Assembly (NCBI GenBank): GCA_023458755.1
Contig: JAEWYE010000015.1
Location: 46,154 to 110,153 of the forward strand
DNA: 64,000 bases
Origin: Bacillota bacterium
GTDB lineage: Bacteria > Bacillota > Clostridia > Oscillospirales > Acutalibacteraceae
Reading direction: 5' to 3'
The notes beneath the pieces are model-generated. The model searched no databases and had not been told where the DNA came from. It saw nothing but the letters and a program-made list of their open reading frames with translations. A program made the translations under genes and the position numbers. Below, piece by piece: positions 17,202-26,208 of this stretch. Position 1 is the first letter of the stretch, and each line of letters begins with the position of its first letter.

Positions 17202-19154
17202 TTAGAGTTGGTTTAATTGGTTCAAAATTTGACGGTGTGTCTGTCTTAATGGGCAGAAGTCCACATCGCCAAATACGAATTGATCGGCTGTGGGTTCTGC
17301 CGCTGCTGCTGCAAGAGTGGATACAGAACTTGAAACAGTCGGCTCGTAGCAGTGACCGGGGCCGATAACACCGGTGTTATAGCTTTCGAGTGCAATCTGC
17401 AAATTGTTTACAAGGGTTCGGTTCGCTCTGCTTAGGAAGAACCAGCTTGTGGAATCGTTATTTGCAAGGAAGGCGTCCGCAGACGCTATCGTTGCCGCAA
17501 TTGCAGTCCCGTCGGCTCCGCTTGCAATATTCAGTTTAGCCGCCAAAAGCTGTGCGTAAAGTCTGTTAATGCCGTTTGATGCGTTGATGCTACCGTTTGA
17601 ACCTCCGAAGTTAAGAATATTCACCGCCTGCGCTGCCGTTGTTACGACCACTGTGCGCGCGCCGCCCTGCGTACCCAGATAGATTGGCAATAGCGGTGTT
17701 ACAACATCCGGCTGAGGCCCAAATCCGGCGTGAGTTTTCCAGTAACCGATGGTCAGCGTGCAGCCGCTGCATGGAACGGTTACCGTGATTGTCCAACTTG
17801 CACTCCCGAAGGTCTGCGTATCCGTTGTGGTGAAGGTTGCGGTATTCGGAAATTGGATTGGCCCGTTGCATGAAGTGTATGGCCCGAACGTTCTGTCATA
17901 GGAGAACTGAAAGTTTTGGCAGATGGGAGAAGGGATAAGCTGCCCCGCAAAACTGTCCATCACATTGACACAGGCGTCAATCTCTGTGATTACCGCGTTC
18001 GTGAAATCAAAAGGTATCGCGAGAGAGGAGAACGGCGTTGTGCCGCTTGGAATATTAAAGAGCAGAGCGGTTGCCTGATCCGAGCGGCTTAAATTGTTCG
18101 GTAAATCTGCGCTGTAGTCAACGGTTACGCTCGAATTCGGCGGAACAGAAACGCTTGCCGGCGTTACCGTTGAATTGATGCCGTCCGGCAAAATGAGGTC
18201 GGATATCAGCACGTTTGCGGCTCTGCTGGGGTTCGGATTCAGCACCGTAATGGTGCCGGTAACACGGAAGTTTGAGTCGGTAAATGTGCGTGCCACGTCA
18301 ATGAGATATTTTATTGTGACCGACTCATTTCTGCCGAGGGTCAGCGCGGTAATCGGCACTCCGCTGCTGTCTACCGCTGTCTTACTGATTGTCCAGGTAT
18401 AGGTCCGAGTAAATGCGGGCTGAACCGTCTTTGTTACAATAAGGTCGTAGCAGTTCACAAGAACAGCCGCCGAGGCACTTTGTCCGGTTTGAACAATCGT
18501 TGCGGTATTGGTATGGGAGCCATTGTCCGCGCCGCAGCTGTAACTCCTTGAATAGGTCGCGCTTTGCGGCACGGGAGGAGTGACAGCGGTGAAATCGAAT
18601 GTTGGTCCGTTGGTATCTTTGACATTAATGGATTGGTTTATCGCGGTCTGTGTGCTTGGTAAAGTACCGGAAGCACTTTCGTTGGGGCCAAACGGAACAC
18701 CCAAATGACCCGAATGGTTTAAGATTGTTGTGTCGGCTGTAATTTTGAATGATTGTCCGGCAACAAAACCGGCGAGCGGAATGTTAATTCGGTAAGGGTA
18801 GCAGTAGGTTTGTCCTGCGGCAAGAATCGGATTCGGGCTTACATCAAGCGCCTGTGTGAGAAGTGTAGTGCCGATTGGGGATTCTAAGATAAGATTGCTG
18901 GCAAGACCTTCGGTCGCAATAGAACCGCCGTTTGTTATGCAGACGTTTCCTTCGATATAAGCTTGGCTGGTTCCTGCATCATTTGTTACGGTGATTGTAT
19001 ATTGAACGGTTCCTGTGTCGTTCCGAAAGAGATTCAGTACTTCAGGAGATACGGACTTTGCTATTGTCCACTGATAGGTTATATTCCAGAATGCGGCAGC
19101 AGACACAGTTTCGGACAGTGTAGTCCCGGCCTGTCCCTGATCGAGAATTGGCAT
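17202..19154 (-). CDS. large DUF11-like repeat protein without signal peptide
   Basis: A 650-residue beta-rich protein. Repeated segments such as VQYTITVTNDAG and YTWTISKTAVDSSG resemble DUF11-like or Ig-like surface modules (about residues 20-400). Residues about 470-620 carry the TIGYWKTHAGFG motif and a helical segment ending in GPGHCYEP, seen in some exported or spore-surface proteins. No signal peptide, membrane span or sortase motif is present, which is unusual for this type of protein. A spore-surface or phage-tail-like role is possible but not shown. AGGAGT precedes the ATG and a clear terminator follows. Confidence 0.65.
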   Translation of the reverse strand: MPILDQGQAGTTLSETVSAAAFWNITYQWTIAKSVSPEVLNLFRNDTGTVQYTITVTNDAGTSQAYIEGNVCITNGGSIATEGLASNLILESPIGTTLLTQALDVSPNPILAAGQTYCYPYRINIPLAGFVAGQSFKITADTTILNHSGHLGVPFGPNESASGTLPSTQTAINQSINVKDTNGPTFDFTAVTPPVPQSATYSRSYSCGADNGSHTNTATIVQTGQSASAAVLVNCYDLIVTKTVQPAFTRTYTWTISKTAVDSSGVPITALTLGRNESVTIKYLIDVARTFTDSNFRVTGTITVLNPNPSRAANVLISDLILPDGINSTVTPASVSVPPNSSVTVDYSADLPNNLSRSDQATALLFNIPSGTTPFSSLAIPFDFTNAVITEIDACVNVMDSFAGQLIPSPICQNFQFSYDRTFGPYTSCNGPIQFPNTATFTTTDTQTFGSASWTITVTVPCSGCTLTIGYWKTHAGFGPQPDVVTPLLPIYLGTQGGARTVVVTTAAQAVNILNFGGSNGSINASNGINRLYAQLLAAKLNIASGADGTAIAATIASADAFLANNDSTSWFFLSRANRTLVNNLQIALESYNTGVIGPGHCYEPTVSSSVSTLAAAAAEPTADQFVFGDVDFCPLRQTHRQILNQLNQL

Positions 19155-19260
19155 CTTGTATTTTACTCCTTTAATAAATTATTGGACATACGCGCACTAC
19201 ATTTTATGAAAGCAAAATACTTTGTGTGCAGAATGAGCCCAATTCTCATTCAGGTAATAA

Positions 19261-19307
19261 AACAACCGGCAGCCCGACTGCAAAAGCATATCGGATTGCC
19301 GGTTGTT
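19261..19307 (-). terminator. terminator of the aldo/keto reductase gene
   Basis: On the minus strand a long imperfect stem, AACAACCGGCAATCC with its partner, is followed by TTTTATT. It has the same CGGCAG core as the other terminators. Confidence 0.7.
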
Positions 19308-19363
19308 TGTGTAAATATGTTATAGATAGACTGGTTTATAAATTCGAAAAATATATTGCGAAA

Positions 19364-20296
19364 TCAGGGCAGCACATTGCCTGCCGCGCGATAGATTTCG
19401 TACCACTCCTGCCGTGTAAGTTCAATTTCGGACGCCTTGCAGATATCTTTCAGGCGTTTCGCGTTTGTTGTGCCTACAATCGGCTGTATTTTGGCGGGAT
19501 GCCGTAAAATCCACGCAATCGCGATCGCCGAATTTGTAACCCCTTTGGCTTCGGCCAGTTCGTTGATTTTCTTGTTGAGCTCCGGGAACTTGTCGTTGTC
19601 AAGGAATACACCTTCAAACATTCCGTACTGGAACGGTGACCATGCCTGAATGGTAATGTCATTTAGGCGGCAATAATCCAAAATACTGCCGTCGCGGTCA
19701 ACCGCACAGGCGTTTTCCATGTTGACGTTGATGCCGTTGCTGATCATGGTCGCGTTGGTTATGCTGAGCTGAAGCTGGTTGATGATCAGCTTTTGGTTCA
19801 GATATTTGCTGAGCAGCTCTATTTGCATGGGCTTTTGATTGCTTATGCCAAAGTAGCGGACTTTTCCGCTTCGATGCAGAATATTGAAGGCTTCGGCCAC
19901 TTCTTCGGGTTCCACCAGAGCGTCTGGGCGGTGCAGCAGCAATACGTCCAAATAGTCGGTGTTTAAACGCTTCAAACTTCCGTCAACCGATTCCAATATG
20001 TGTTCCTTGGAAAAATCAAAATAGACGTTTTTTCTGTCGGATTGGCAGATTCCGCATTTTGACTGAAGAAATATTTTTTCACGGATTGCCGGATTCATGT
20101 GGATAGCCTGCGCAAATACTTCTTCCGACTTGCCGCCCGCATAAATATCCGCATGGTCAAAAAAGTTTATGCCTTCCTCCAAAGAGGTTTGAACCAGAGT
20201 TTCCGCTTCTTTGCCGGTCAGGCTGGTAATTCTCATACAGCCCAGCGAGATCTCGGAAACGGGGAGTTCTCCGCCTGCAATTTGAATTGTTTTCAT
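19364..20296 (-). CDS. aldo/keto reductase
   Basis: A 310-residue NADPH-dependent oxidoreductase with the TIM-barrel fold. The catalytic tetrad is visible: Asp and Tyr in FFDHADIYAGG, Lys in FLQSKCGI and His in VLLLHRPD. The C-terminal cofactor segment PIVGTTNAKRL is present. It resembles the YdhF-like group; the substrate is unknown. AAGGAGAG precedes the ATG. Confidence 0.9.
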   Translation of the reverse strand: MKTIQIAGGELPVSEISLGCMRITSLTGKEAETLVQTSLEEGINFFDHADIYAGGKSEEVFAQAIHMNPAIREKIFLQSKCGICQSDRKNVYFDFSKEHILESVDGSLKRLNTDYLDVLLLHRPDALVEPEEVAEAFNILHRSGKVRYFGISNQKPMQIELLSKYLNQKLIINQLQLSITNATMISNGINVNMENACAVDRDGSILDYCRLNDITIQAWSPFQYGMFEGVFLDNDKFPELNKKINELAEAKGVTNSAIAIAWILRHPAKIQPIVGTTNAKRLKDICKASEIELTRQEWYEIYRAAGNVLP

Positions 20297-20474
20297 ACTA
20301 TCTCTCCTTGTTTATTTATTGGATGCAGTATACTACTACCTCTTCTTTTGACTATCTCTATCGAAGATTAGTATTATCATAAACCTTCAAGTAAACTTTA
20401 ACGCAATACCCAATATCAAAATTGGAGTTTTATACCAATATATTCCTGTTAAATTGTGCTTTCTCTATAAGTCT

Positions 20475-21824
20475 TTAGTGTAAAACTTTCGTTTTCTTCA
20501 GAATGAAATAAATTGCGAGCAGCAGCAGGAGCAGGACAACGCTGCCAATCAGCCCCGGAACCTGACCGGGGTACAGCGGCGCGGTAATAAAAACGCCGGC
20601 AATCAGCAGAAGTGCGAAAAATGAGGTGTACGGGTAACCCGGCACCTTAAACTTAAGCTTTTCCGGATGTTCCTTTAAGGTCTTTTTGCGGTAGAAATAA
20701 TGCGTAACCGCTATCGTAGCCCAGTTTATCATGGCTAAAAATCCGCTGACTCCCGCAAGCAGAATAAATACTTTTTCCGGCAGGAGATAGGACAGCACGG
20801 CGGCCACTAAAAGCGCGGCAGTGCTCATGCCCAGTGCATATGCGGGAACATGGTTTTTGTTGGTTTTTAAAAACAGTTTTGGTGCCTGTCCGTCACGGCT
20901 TAAGGAATTAAGCATTCTCGAAGAACTGTACATGGCGGTATTCAGCCCCGAAAGTGCGGCGGATAATACAATAAAGTTGAGGATACTGTCTGAAAACGGA
21001 ATCCCAATCTTATGAAATACTAGAACAAACGGACTTTCCGAAGAAGAAAGTGTCTGCCACGGAGTTAAAAGGACCATAAATAAAACCGAAAGCACGTATA
21101 ACGCGATAACGGAAACGGTAATTACAGAGATGGCCGGCGGCGCGTTTTTCCCCGGGTCATCGGTGTCGGCAATCGCCAGACCGATAATCCCCGTTCCCGT
21201 ATAAGAGAACAGAACCAGAATCATGGAAGACGCGATACCGCCAAATCCTTTTGGCAGAAAGCTGTTTACGGAGCGGAAAGGATTGCTGAGCGTTAAGGAA
21301 TCAAAATGAAGGATTCCCGTTAAGATAAGCAAACCGAAAAGAATGAACAAAACAAGCGCGATTACTTTTATCGAAGCGAGAAAGCTCTCAATTCTGCTTA
21401 ACCCTTTTGCGTCGTTTAAATTGATGACGGCCATGATGACCGTATATACAATGCAGAAAACCCAGAGCGGTATTTTGGGAAACCAAAAACGCGTAAAGAT
21501 GGCGGCGGCGGTCACTTCGCCCGCCATTCCGAAAATTCCGCTGAACCAGAACATCCATCCGTTCACAAAGCCAATCCACGGGCCGAATATTTCCGAGGCG
21601 TGCACGCGAAACGAGCCAGGGGCCGGGTTAATCACGGACATTTCGGTTACAAACAGGACTTGTAAGGTCATGATCAGTCCGCCTATTAAATAAGAAATTA
21701 CAGCGGCCGGTCCCGCAATTCCGATTACGGTCGAGCTGCCCAGAAAAATTCCTGAACCGATGATATTTCCGAGCGCCATAATAATCAGGTGGTTTCGGTT
21801 AAACCCTTTCTTAATTTTGTTCAA
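20475..21824 (-). CDS. APC-family amino acid permease
   Basis: A 449-residue transporter with about 12 membrane spans. The first helix carries the family signature GNIIGSGIF, followed by the PGSFRVHASEIFGPWIGFVNGW region of the GABA/amino acid transporter branch. The start is TTG, eight bases after AAGGAGT. It lies alone between the diguanylate cyclase and the aldo/keto reductase on the same strand. The substrate cannot be told from sequence alone. Confidence 0.9.
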   Translation of the reverse strand: MNKIKKGFNRNHLIIMALGNIIGSGIFLGSSTVIGIAGPAAVISYLIGGLIMTLQVLFVTEMSVINPAPGSFRVHASEIFGPWIGFVNGWMFWFSGIFGMAGEVTAAAIFTRFWFPKIPLWVFCIVYTVIMAVINLNDAKGLSRIESFLASIKVIALVLFILFGLLILTGILHFDSLTLSNPFRSVNSFLPKGFGGIASSMILVLFSYTGTGIIGLAIADTDDPGKNAPPAISVITVSVIALYVLSVLFMVLLTPWQTLSSSESPFVLVFHKIGIPFSDSILNFIVLSAALSGLNTAMYSSSRMLNSLSRDGQAPKLFLKTNKNHVPAYALGMSTAALLVAAVLSYLLPEKVFILLAGVSGFLAMINWATIAVTHYFYRKKTLKEHPEKLKFKVPGYPYTSFFALLLIAGVFITAPLYPGQVPGLIGSVVLLLLLLAIYFILKKTKVLH

Positions 21825-21880
21825 GGCAAAACTCCTTCATCCATACTTTTCTAGGACGATAGTATTCCCCTTAACGCAAG

Positions 21881-21920
21881 AAAAAAACGGCAGACGGTGC
21901 TTTTAAACATCAATCTGTCG
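21881..21920 (-). terminator. terminator after the diguanylate cyclase gene
   Basis: On the minus strand CGACAGA and TCTGCCG form a short stem followed by seven T residues. The loop is long, so the hairpin is weak. Confidence 0.5.
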
Positions 21921-21930
21921 CTTTTGTGTT

Positions 21931-23073
21931 TTAGGGTTTTACGGGAATCTGTTTTTTGGCTTGCTTGTCCTGATACATCAGTTCATCAATTTGTTTTTGA
22001 AATTCTTCCACACTTAAATGGGAACCATAGTCATACACTGCGGACCCAATACTTAAGGAAAGTTCATAAGTGTGCAGGGTGCGGCTGTTATAATTTCGAA
22101 CACAGTCTTTGATTCTGGAAACAGCCGCCTCTAAATCTTCGCTATTGGATATATTCAAGATAATGCAGAATTCATCGCCGCCAAACCTTGCGATAAAATC
22201 GGTGGGACGAAAGCAGCTTCTCAAAAGCTGTACGACCGTTTCCAATACCTGATCTCCGGTGTTGTGGCCGAAGGTGTCATTGATTGATTTAAAGTTGTCC
22301 AAATCAATCCAAATAGCGGAGAACGTTCTGTCTTCGCTGCTGGCATTGACTTGTTCCCGCATATGAATTTCAAGTCCTCTGCGATTGTACGCGCCGGTAA
22401 GGTAATCAATATTCATGCTTCGATTTTGAATATTTAAAAATACAATCAACAAAGAAATGGTTAAGCCGATCAGGATAAAAGATGTTCCGTAAAAAATAAG
22501 CTGCAAAATAATGCCGACAACTGGGGGAATAGGAAAAAAAGCAAGGGCAAGAAAGTGTTTTTTTCCTATCTTTTTATGATGGGTTGCAACCAAAATAAAG
22601 GAGGCAAGGATTAATGCCATGGTGATACTTACCGGAACCCAATAAAGCGGTCCTCTGTGGTAAATATTATTGGAATCGATGTAGTAAAGCCATCCGTAAA
22701 GCTGTGAAACTATTAGGAGTGCAGCATTCGCCAGATTAACGGCAAGCAGGGGGTAAAGCAGCCGCTTTACTCTTTTCTCATCGTGAAACACCTGAAAATC
22801 AGCATAGAATACCCAAAGTGAGGCCATAAAAGGGTTAACCAAAAAAATAAGAAAATTCCCTATATGATTGATGGGAAAATAAATCGTGGTTGGATTTCCG
22901 TCAAAGCGGCTGAGAATATCCATAATAAGCAACAGAACAGTAAGCTGCAGCATTCGCCGGTAAAGCTTGTGTTGCAATAAATTTTTCTCAGCATCTCTGG
23001 CGGTATGGACGTAAATACAAAGTAACAGTATTACGGAATATAAATTGATAACTAAGATGCCGACAAAATTCAA
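21931..23073 (-). CDS. membrane diguanylate cyclase (GGDEF)
   Basis: A 380-residue enzyme predicted to make cyclic di-GMP. The N-terminal 210 residues hold about six membrane spans (a 7TM-like sensor). The GGDEF domain covers about 218-375, with YLTGAYNRRG at its start and an intact FGGDEF. RPTD lies exactly five residues before GGDEF, the position of the inhibitory I-site. No EAL or PilZ gene lies nearby. The start is TTG after GAGAGGAATG. Confidence 0.92.
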   Translation of the reverse strand: MNFVGILVINLYSVILLLCIYVHTARDAEKNLLQHKLYRRMLQLTVLLLIMDILSRFDGNPTTIYFPINHIGNFLIFLVNPFMASLWVFYADFQVFHDEKRVKRLLYPLLAVNLANAALLIVSQLYGWLYYIDSNNIYHRGPLYWVPVSITMALILASFILVATHHKKIGKKHFLALAFFPIPPVVGIILQLIFYGTSFILIGLTISLLIVFLNIQNRSMNIDYLTGAYNRRGLEIHMREQVNASSEDRTFSAIWIDLDNFKSINDTFGHNTGDQVLETVVQLLRSCFRPTDFIARFGGDEFCIILNISNSEDLEAAVSRIKDCVRNYNSRTLHTYELSLSIGSAVYDYGSHLSVEEFQKQIDELMYQDKQAKKQIPVKP

Positions 23074-23198
23074 ATGCTATCATTCCTCTCACATTTGCTT
23101 CTACAATTATCCAATTAATATTCTATCACACATTTTCGCTAAATCCTATACTTTATGGCAAAGTTCGACTGTATTACCGCATTTTATAGCGACAAAAC

Positions 23199-23241
23199 AC
23201 AGCGGCAGTCCGTATGCATACGCATAGAACTGCCGCCGCTG
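23199..23241 (-). terminator. terminator of the BlaR-type gene
   Basis: On the minus strand AGCGGCGGCAGTTC pairs with GACTGCCGCT around a loop that is itself palindromic; TGTTTTG follows. Confidence 0.6.
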
Positions 23242-23277
23242 CCTGTTATTCAAAAATTCGGTTCAATCTTAAAATAC

Positions 23278-24861
23278 TCAGCCATGAAAATAGCCGGTCC
23301 TTGCGCGAACGGTGACATAGGGAACTTCGGAGCCGTTTATTTTTACATATACCTGATACACATTGTTTTCCAAAGGTTCATACCGGCTTGGCTTCACACT
23401 GTATCCCTTCCATAAATCCGCCTCGAACAATGTTTTCCAATTGCTTGGTATAGGTGCGTTTTCTGTCAGATATTTTGCAAAGCTTTGAATATCACCGGCT
23501 TTGCCGCCTGCTGAAATATAGGATTGATAAACGGCATCAATATCGACTTGATTTAAAAAGGTTTCACTCCATTGCAGCTTTCCAGCTTCCGGTTTATTGT
23601 TTTGTCCGTTTAACAAATAGTCTTTGGTCTTTTGCGCGATGTCTTTATTAGAAGTAGCAGTTGTAGTTGTAACGGTGTTTTGATTGGGTTTCGATGAACT
23701 GCTTTCGGTCTTTGCGGTATTTGTCTGTGCAGTACTCGCTGAACTGTTCACCGACGCAGAACTGGCAGGCTCTGGTGTGGAACTAACTGATCCCGAAACG
23801 GTGCGGTCAGACTGTGATGCGGTATCCGGGGCATTGGATGCCGGTTTCGAAGTACACGCAATGCAGGTTGCGGTTATAAGAATTGCGCAGAGCACGATTG
23901 CCATTGCGGCAACTCCGTGTTTTCTCTTTTTATTGTCATACAGACGAACGAAACGTTGTTTCATTGCTTTTCTGCCTCCTAAAAAATTCGTAGAAAATGA
24001 TGTTTTGTACCCGGATCTTTGTCTGAGAATTGATAATATGGCTTCCCCATAGGTTTGACGGAACAGGATAGGCTGATTTTTTATGACTTCCTCATCGCAG
24101 AAAAGCTCCAGATCATGGTCCGCCTGACGTACCATTAGATAAACAAACGGGTTAAACCAATGCATTGCGTTGGCGAAAACCAAAAGAAGCTGATACCATA
24201 AATCACACCGTTTGCAGTGGATAAGTTCATGTGTCAGAATGATACCAAGCTGCTCCCCTGTGACCGAACAGTCCGGTATCAGAATCATGGGCTTAAAAAA
24301 GCCGACTAACATAGGGGTATTAATCACGCTGCATTTATAAAGAGTAATTGTACGCACAATATGCATTTCTTCCCGTTTTTTGGCAAAGATTTTCAAGATT
24401 TCCGGGTTTGTAATCGGGCGGCGCCAATGCCTTACCCGGTGCAGAAAAAGAAAATAGCCTGCAAAATGGAAACACAGGAACAAAACAATGCCGCAAATCC
24501 AAACAATCGAGAGGATTTGCATAACGGAAATCCCGGAGGGAACAGAAAGGGCAGGCACGGCAGAGGAGACAGTGGCTGCACCGGATGATACTGCTGCGGT
24601 TTGAGAGGAAACGGCCAATATCGTTTGTGTACCGGTGATGGGCTGCGATATCCGGGCAGGCACTTGAATGGAAACCGGAGCGCTCGGTAAGGTGAAATTA
24701 AGTGGAATAACCAGCCGAACAGCCAATATCAGCCATACAAAATAACTCCATTTTGCGGTATAAGAATGACTGATACGGCGTGAGAACAAAAGCAGCAGCA
24801 ATAACAGGGGCGAAATCACAGCGGTAACGGTTAGAACATTAAAAAACAACGACTCAATCAT
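23278..24861 (-). CDS. BlaR1/MecR1-like M56 peptidase sensor
   Basis: A 527-residue membrane zinc peptidase that usually senses a cell wall signal and relieves repression by its BlaI partner. About four spans occur: near 9-27, 40-54 and 112-139, and after the peptidase at about 311-330. The peptidase motif HELIH is at 211-215 and a DLELFCDEEV Glu follows. The outer C-terminal part (about 340-527) is Ser/Thr-rich and then a small domain; it has no penicillin-binding transpeptidase motif. The ATG at 24861 follows GGAG and overlaps the blaI-like stop by eight bases, so I prefer it over a longer in-frame start. Confidence 0.85.
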   Translation of the reverse strand: MIESLFFNVLTVTAVISPLLLLLLLFSRRISHSYTAKWSYFVWLILAVRLVIPLNFTLPSAPVSIQVPARISQPITGTQTILAVSSQTAAVSSGAATVSSAVPALSVPSGISVMQILSIVWICGIVLFLCFHFAGYFLFLHRVRHWRRPITNPEILKIFAKKREEMHIVRTITLYKCSVINTPMLVGFFKPMILIPDCSVTGEQLGIILTHELIHCKRCDLWYQLLLVFANAMHWFNPFVYLMVRQADHDLELFCDEEVIKNQPILFRQTYGEAILSILRQRSGYKTSFSTNFLGGRKAMKQRFVRLYDNKKRKHGVAAMAIVLCAILITATCIACTSKPASNAPDTASQSDRTVSGSVSSTPEPASSASVNSSASTAQTNTAKTESSSSKPNQNTVTTTTATSNKDIAQKTKDYLLNGQNNKPEAGKLQWSETFLNQVDIDAVYQSYISAGGKAGDIQSFAKYLTENAPIPSNWKTLFEADLWKGYSVKPSRYEPLENNVYQVYVKINGSEVPYVTVRARTGYFHG

Positions 24862-25255
24862 CTTTTTCTCCGGCCTTTCTGATAATTTCTGCGATTTCAT
24901 CGAGATCCGATTCATTCATTTCATGGTTGTTTACCAGCGTCATGAGCAAATTCTGCCACGAATTCCCGTGAAGGCGTTCTAAAAAGGTTTTCGTTTCCTG
25001 TGAGCGATAAACGTCTTCACTGATTAAAGGCGAATAGAGTTTCAGCCGGTCTTCTTTTTTGACGGTCACGAACCCACGCTCCGTCAAACGTGCCAAAAGC
25101 GCCTGTACGGTAGACATAGACCAGTCCTTTTTCTCTTTCAGGCTCTGAAAGATCTCTGAAGTTTTCATAGGAACCGGTGATTCCCAAAGTGCCAACATCA
25201 CATCAAGCTCTGCATCCGGCAGGCGATTAAATGAATTCTCTTTTTTCAAAATCAT
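24854..25255 (-). CDS. BlaI/MecI-family repressor
   Basis: A 133-residue winged-helix repressor. The DNA-binding helix region has the family pattern LPDAELDVMLALWE and WSMSTVQALLARLTERGF (about residues 12-62). The C-terminal helices serve dimerisation and would be cut by the partner peptidase. Two operator-like dyads stand in its own promoter, so autorepression is expected. It overlaps the peptidase gene, forming a two-gene operon. Confidence 0.93.
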   Translation of the reverse strand: MILKKENSFNRLPDAELDVMLALWESPVPMKTSEIFQSLKEKKDWSMSTVQALLARLTERGFVTVKKEDRLKLYSPLISEDVYRSQETKTFLERLHGNSWQNLLMTLVNNHEMNESDLDEIAEIIRKAGEKDD

Positions 25256-25274
25256 CGCAACACCCTCTTTAATC

Positions 25275-25284
25275 TACAAATGTA
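25275..25284. promoter_or_regulatory. BlaI-type operator, promoter-distal
   Basis: TACAAATGTA is a perfect match to the TACA-NN-TGTA core recognised by BlaI/MecI proteins. It lies 20 bases before the repressor start and 15 bases after the -10 box. Confidence 0.75.
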
Positions 25285-25299
25285 AATCATCTTGCCTGT

Positions 25300-25328
25300 A
25301 GTATAATCTCATCCTCTACAATTGTCAA
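25300..25328 (-). promoter_or_regulatory. promoter of the BlaI/BlaR-type operon
   Basis: On the minus strand TTGACA, a 17-base spacer and TATACT stand 45-73 bases before the repressor ATG. The second operator (TACAATTGTC at 25317-25326) overlaps the -35 box, so bound repressor should block polymerase. Confidence 0.8.
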
Positions 25329-25663
25329 TATAAAATGCAGTATTTTATAAAATTATTAAATAAACTCTATCTTTAAGTCGGTGGCGCAAAAAAACAGCAA
25401 CAAAGAACGTACTAATAAAATTTTTTATATTTCTAATTTTTGCCTTACATTTGACAGGTTTCAACATAATATATACATAATACTATCTAAAGTTTAGCAA
25501 ATTCACATCACTCCGGATTTCTTTCAATTGTCAGAGCAATTTCACACTACAATCACATGTATCCACTAAACTAAAAATCATTCCAGTAAACAACAAATTT
25601 TTATCCACGATAGTACGGATATCTGCGAAACAGAAATAATTATCTTAGAAATGCGGTGTAAAA
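25329..25663. other. gene-free gap before cheW
   Basis: An AT-rich stretch of 335 bases with no credible gene. TTGACA at 25451-25456 and TACATA at 25474-25479 (17-base spacer) are a weak plus-strand promoter candidate for cheW. I find no clear hairpin or riboswitch. Confidence 0.4.
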
Positions 25664-26185
25664 ATGGAAACTACGGTCAATAAATTTGAGCCGGGTATGG
25701 AAAGTACAAACGCCGGAAATCATTCGGTAAGTTTGGATGAGACACACGGCAAGTACCTAACCTTTTGGACGGACAGTCAGCTTTTTGGCATTCCAATTGC
25801 CAATGTAGTACAAATTGTCGGTGTGCAGACGATTACCAAAATTCCGGAATTCCCGGAGTATGCAAAAGGGATTATCGATTTAAGAGGCAGTATCATTCCT
25901 GTTATCGATGTACGGCTGCGGCTGCATAAGCAGGAAGTTCCCTATAACGAGCGCACCTGTATTATCGTTATCAGTATCCAGGAAAGTTTAATGGGGCTCA
26001 TTGTTGACGCGGTGGATGAAGTTGCCAAGATTGAGGATGAAGCGATATCCGCTCCGCCGAAAATTTCAGAGGATGTGACCAATGCTTATCTTACCGGTGT
26101 CGCAAAGCTGCAGAGCAAAGTGATCTTGCTGCTGGACTCAACCAAGATATTAAAAGCGGATGAAATTGCAGAAATAATTCAATAA
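25664..26185 (+). CDS. cheW: CheW-like chemotaxis coupling protein
   Basis: A 173-residue cytosolic adaptor linking chemoreceptors to CheA. The CheW domain covers about 30-170, with FGIPIANVVQIVG, GIIDLRGSIIPVIDV and MGLIVDAVDEV as family signatures. A 28-residue N-terminal tail is not conserved. The receptor gene follows by 23 bases. No cheA, cheY or flagellar gene is in the window, so this is an orphan pair that must use a kinase encoded elsewhere. Confidence 0.93.
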   Translation: METTVNKFEPGMESTNAGNHSVSLDETHGKYLTFWTDSQLFGIPIANVVQIVGVQTITKIPEFPEYAKGIIDLRGSIIPVIDVRLRLHKQEVPYNERTCIIVISIQESLMGLIVDAVDEVAKIEDEAISAPPKISEDVTNAYLTGVAKLQSKVILLLDSTKILKADEIAEIIQ

Positions 26186-26208
26186 AATACAAAAAGGGAG
26201 TATTCGTC

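Noticed and set aside
23278..24861. True beta-lactam sensor BlaR1
   Set aside because: The peptidase part fits but the external penicillin-binding domain with SxxK and KTG motifs is absent.
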